Positions 63,606 to 64,000 of a stretch of 64,000 nucleotides of DNA are shown here, piece after piece. The notes under the pieces were generated by a model. That model did not search any database, was not told where the DNA came from, and saw only the letters and a program-made list of their open reading frames with translations. The stretch comes from Cacajao melanocephalus (Eukaryota > Chordata > Mammalia > Primates > Pitheciidae): assembly GCA_963573385.1 (NCBI GenBank), contig CAUYLG010026807.1, positions 124,001 through 188,000 of the forward strand, given 5' to 3'. Numbering within the stretch: the stretch's first letter is position 1; each line of letters starts with the position of its first letter. Both the position numbers and the translations under genes were made by a program.

Positions 63606-64000
63606 CACCTTGCCACTGCCGCCTGAGCACCGATTCACACCCCTGAAAAATGGTCACTCTGCCATCTTGGTGGTTGGTGGGGCAGGTCATTTGGAAAGAA
63701 AGGATGTGATAGAGATGGCTGAAGAGGTGAAGCCTAGGCTGCCTCAGTGGAGGAGTCACTGGGGGCATCTTCACTCCCAATTCTGGCCATACTTAAGCAA
63801 TGAGAGGGAGAGGGAGGAGGGGAAGGTCTGGGCAATTTAGGCCTTGACTCTTTCCTGACCCCAGAGCTCAAGCTTGGAAGCCAGCCCTGCTGTTTCCGGC
63901 TTCGTGAAGTCTCAGCACGGTGAGGCCTGACATCCTGGGGAAGGGCAACAGGGCGACCTCCGGGGTGTTGGCTGCTTGCAGACTGGTCAATGGGGTCATG

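Larger units (their letters stand above)
61684..64000 (+). other. ZDHHC22 3' UTR and/or downstream DNA
   Basis: No exon with family features follows the stop codon. No AATAAA or ATTAAA occurs from here to the window end. The only variants I noticed are CATAAA near 61731 and AATATA near 63121, so the transcript end is not placed. The GT/GA run at 62516-62560 and the old repeat at 63478 are the only repeats noted. Confidence 0.5.

Overview
The window is simian primate nuclear DNA. About forty Alu copies, old L1 pieces, MIRs, MaLR LTRs and a spliced vertebrate gene show this. One Alu (about 5341-5643) has the 'gggtaacaagagcgaaac' tail and other features I associate with the platyrrhine AluTa lineage. 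The ZDHHC22 protein also differs from the human protein as I remember it at several residues before the DHHC domain. A New World monkey is therefore my preferred source, but not proven.

The one protein-coding gene I can support is ZDHHC22, a brain-enriched palmitoyltransferase, on the + strand. A CpG-rich promoter block lies at about 53400-54450. A leader acceptor is at 55624/55625. The first coding exon (55639-56164) carries the DHHC domain, a 5.25-kb intron follows, and the last coding exon ends at the stop codon at 61681-61683. The spliced frame is 263 residues and intact. Everything right of 61683 is 3' UTR or downstream DNA, with no AATAAA before the window ends.

The 53 kb to the left contain no coding exon that I recognise. 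By remembered human synteny (14q24.3), TMEM63C should lie on this side in the opposite orientation, so a small CpG cluster at about 14730-15130 is a candidate for its promoter. This part is dominated by repeats: dense Alus at 1.6-10.6 kb; mostly single-copy DNA at 10.6-16.7 kb with a 33-nt U2 snRNA 5' fragment; a three-layer nest (DNA transposon, MaLR solo LTR, Alu) at 18.7-19.8 kb; a FAM204A processed pseudogene at about 23.19-24.75 kb; a long old L1 (25.4-31.95 kb) broken by an MLT1 LTR and Alus; three head-to-tail Alus at 34.5-35.5 kb; GT-rich tracts at 36.3 and 38.6 kb; and old MIR and L1M copies from 40 to 53 kb.

I found no operon, CRISPR array or new multi-gene system. The unexpected signal is a set of five small local rearrangements that resemble template switching. 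They are two short direct copies (67 and about 78 nt), a 12-bp hairpin with a 15-nt inverted partner at an L1 edge, a 15-bp hairpin written into an Alu, and an Alu whose 3' tail carries a perfect inverted copy of nearby flanking DNA.
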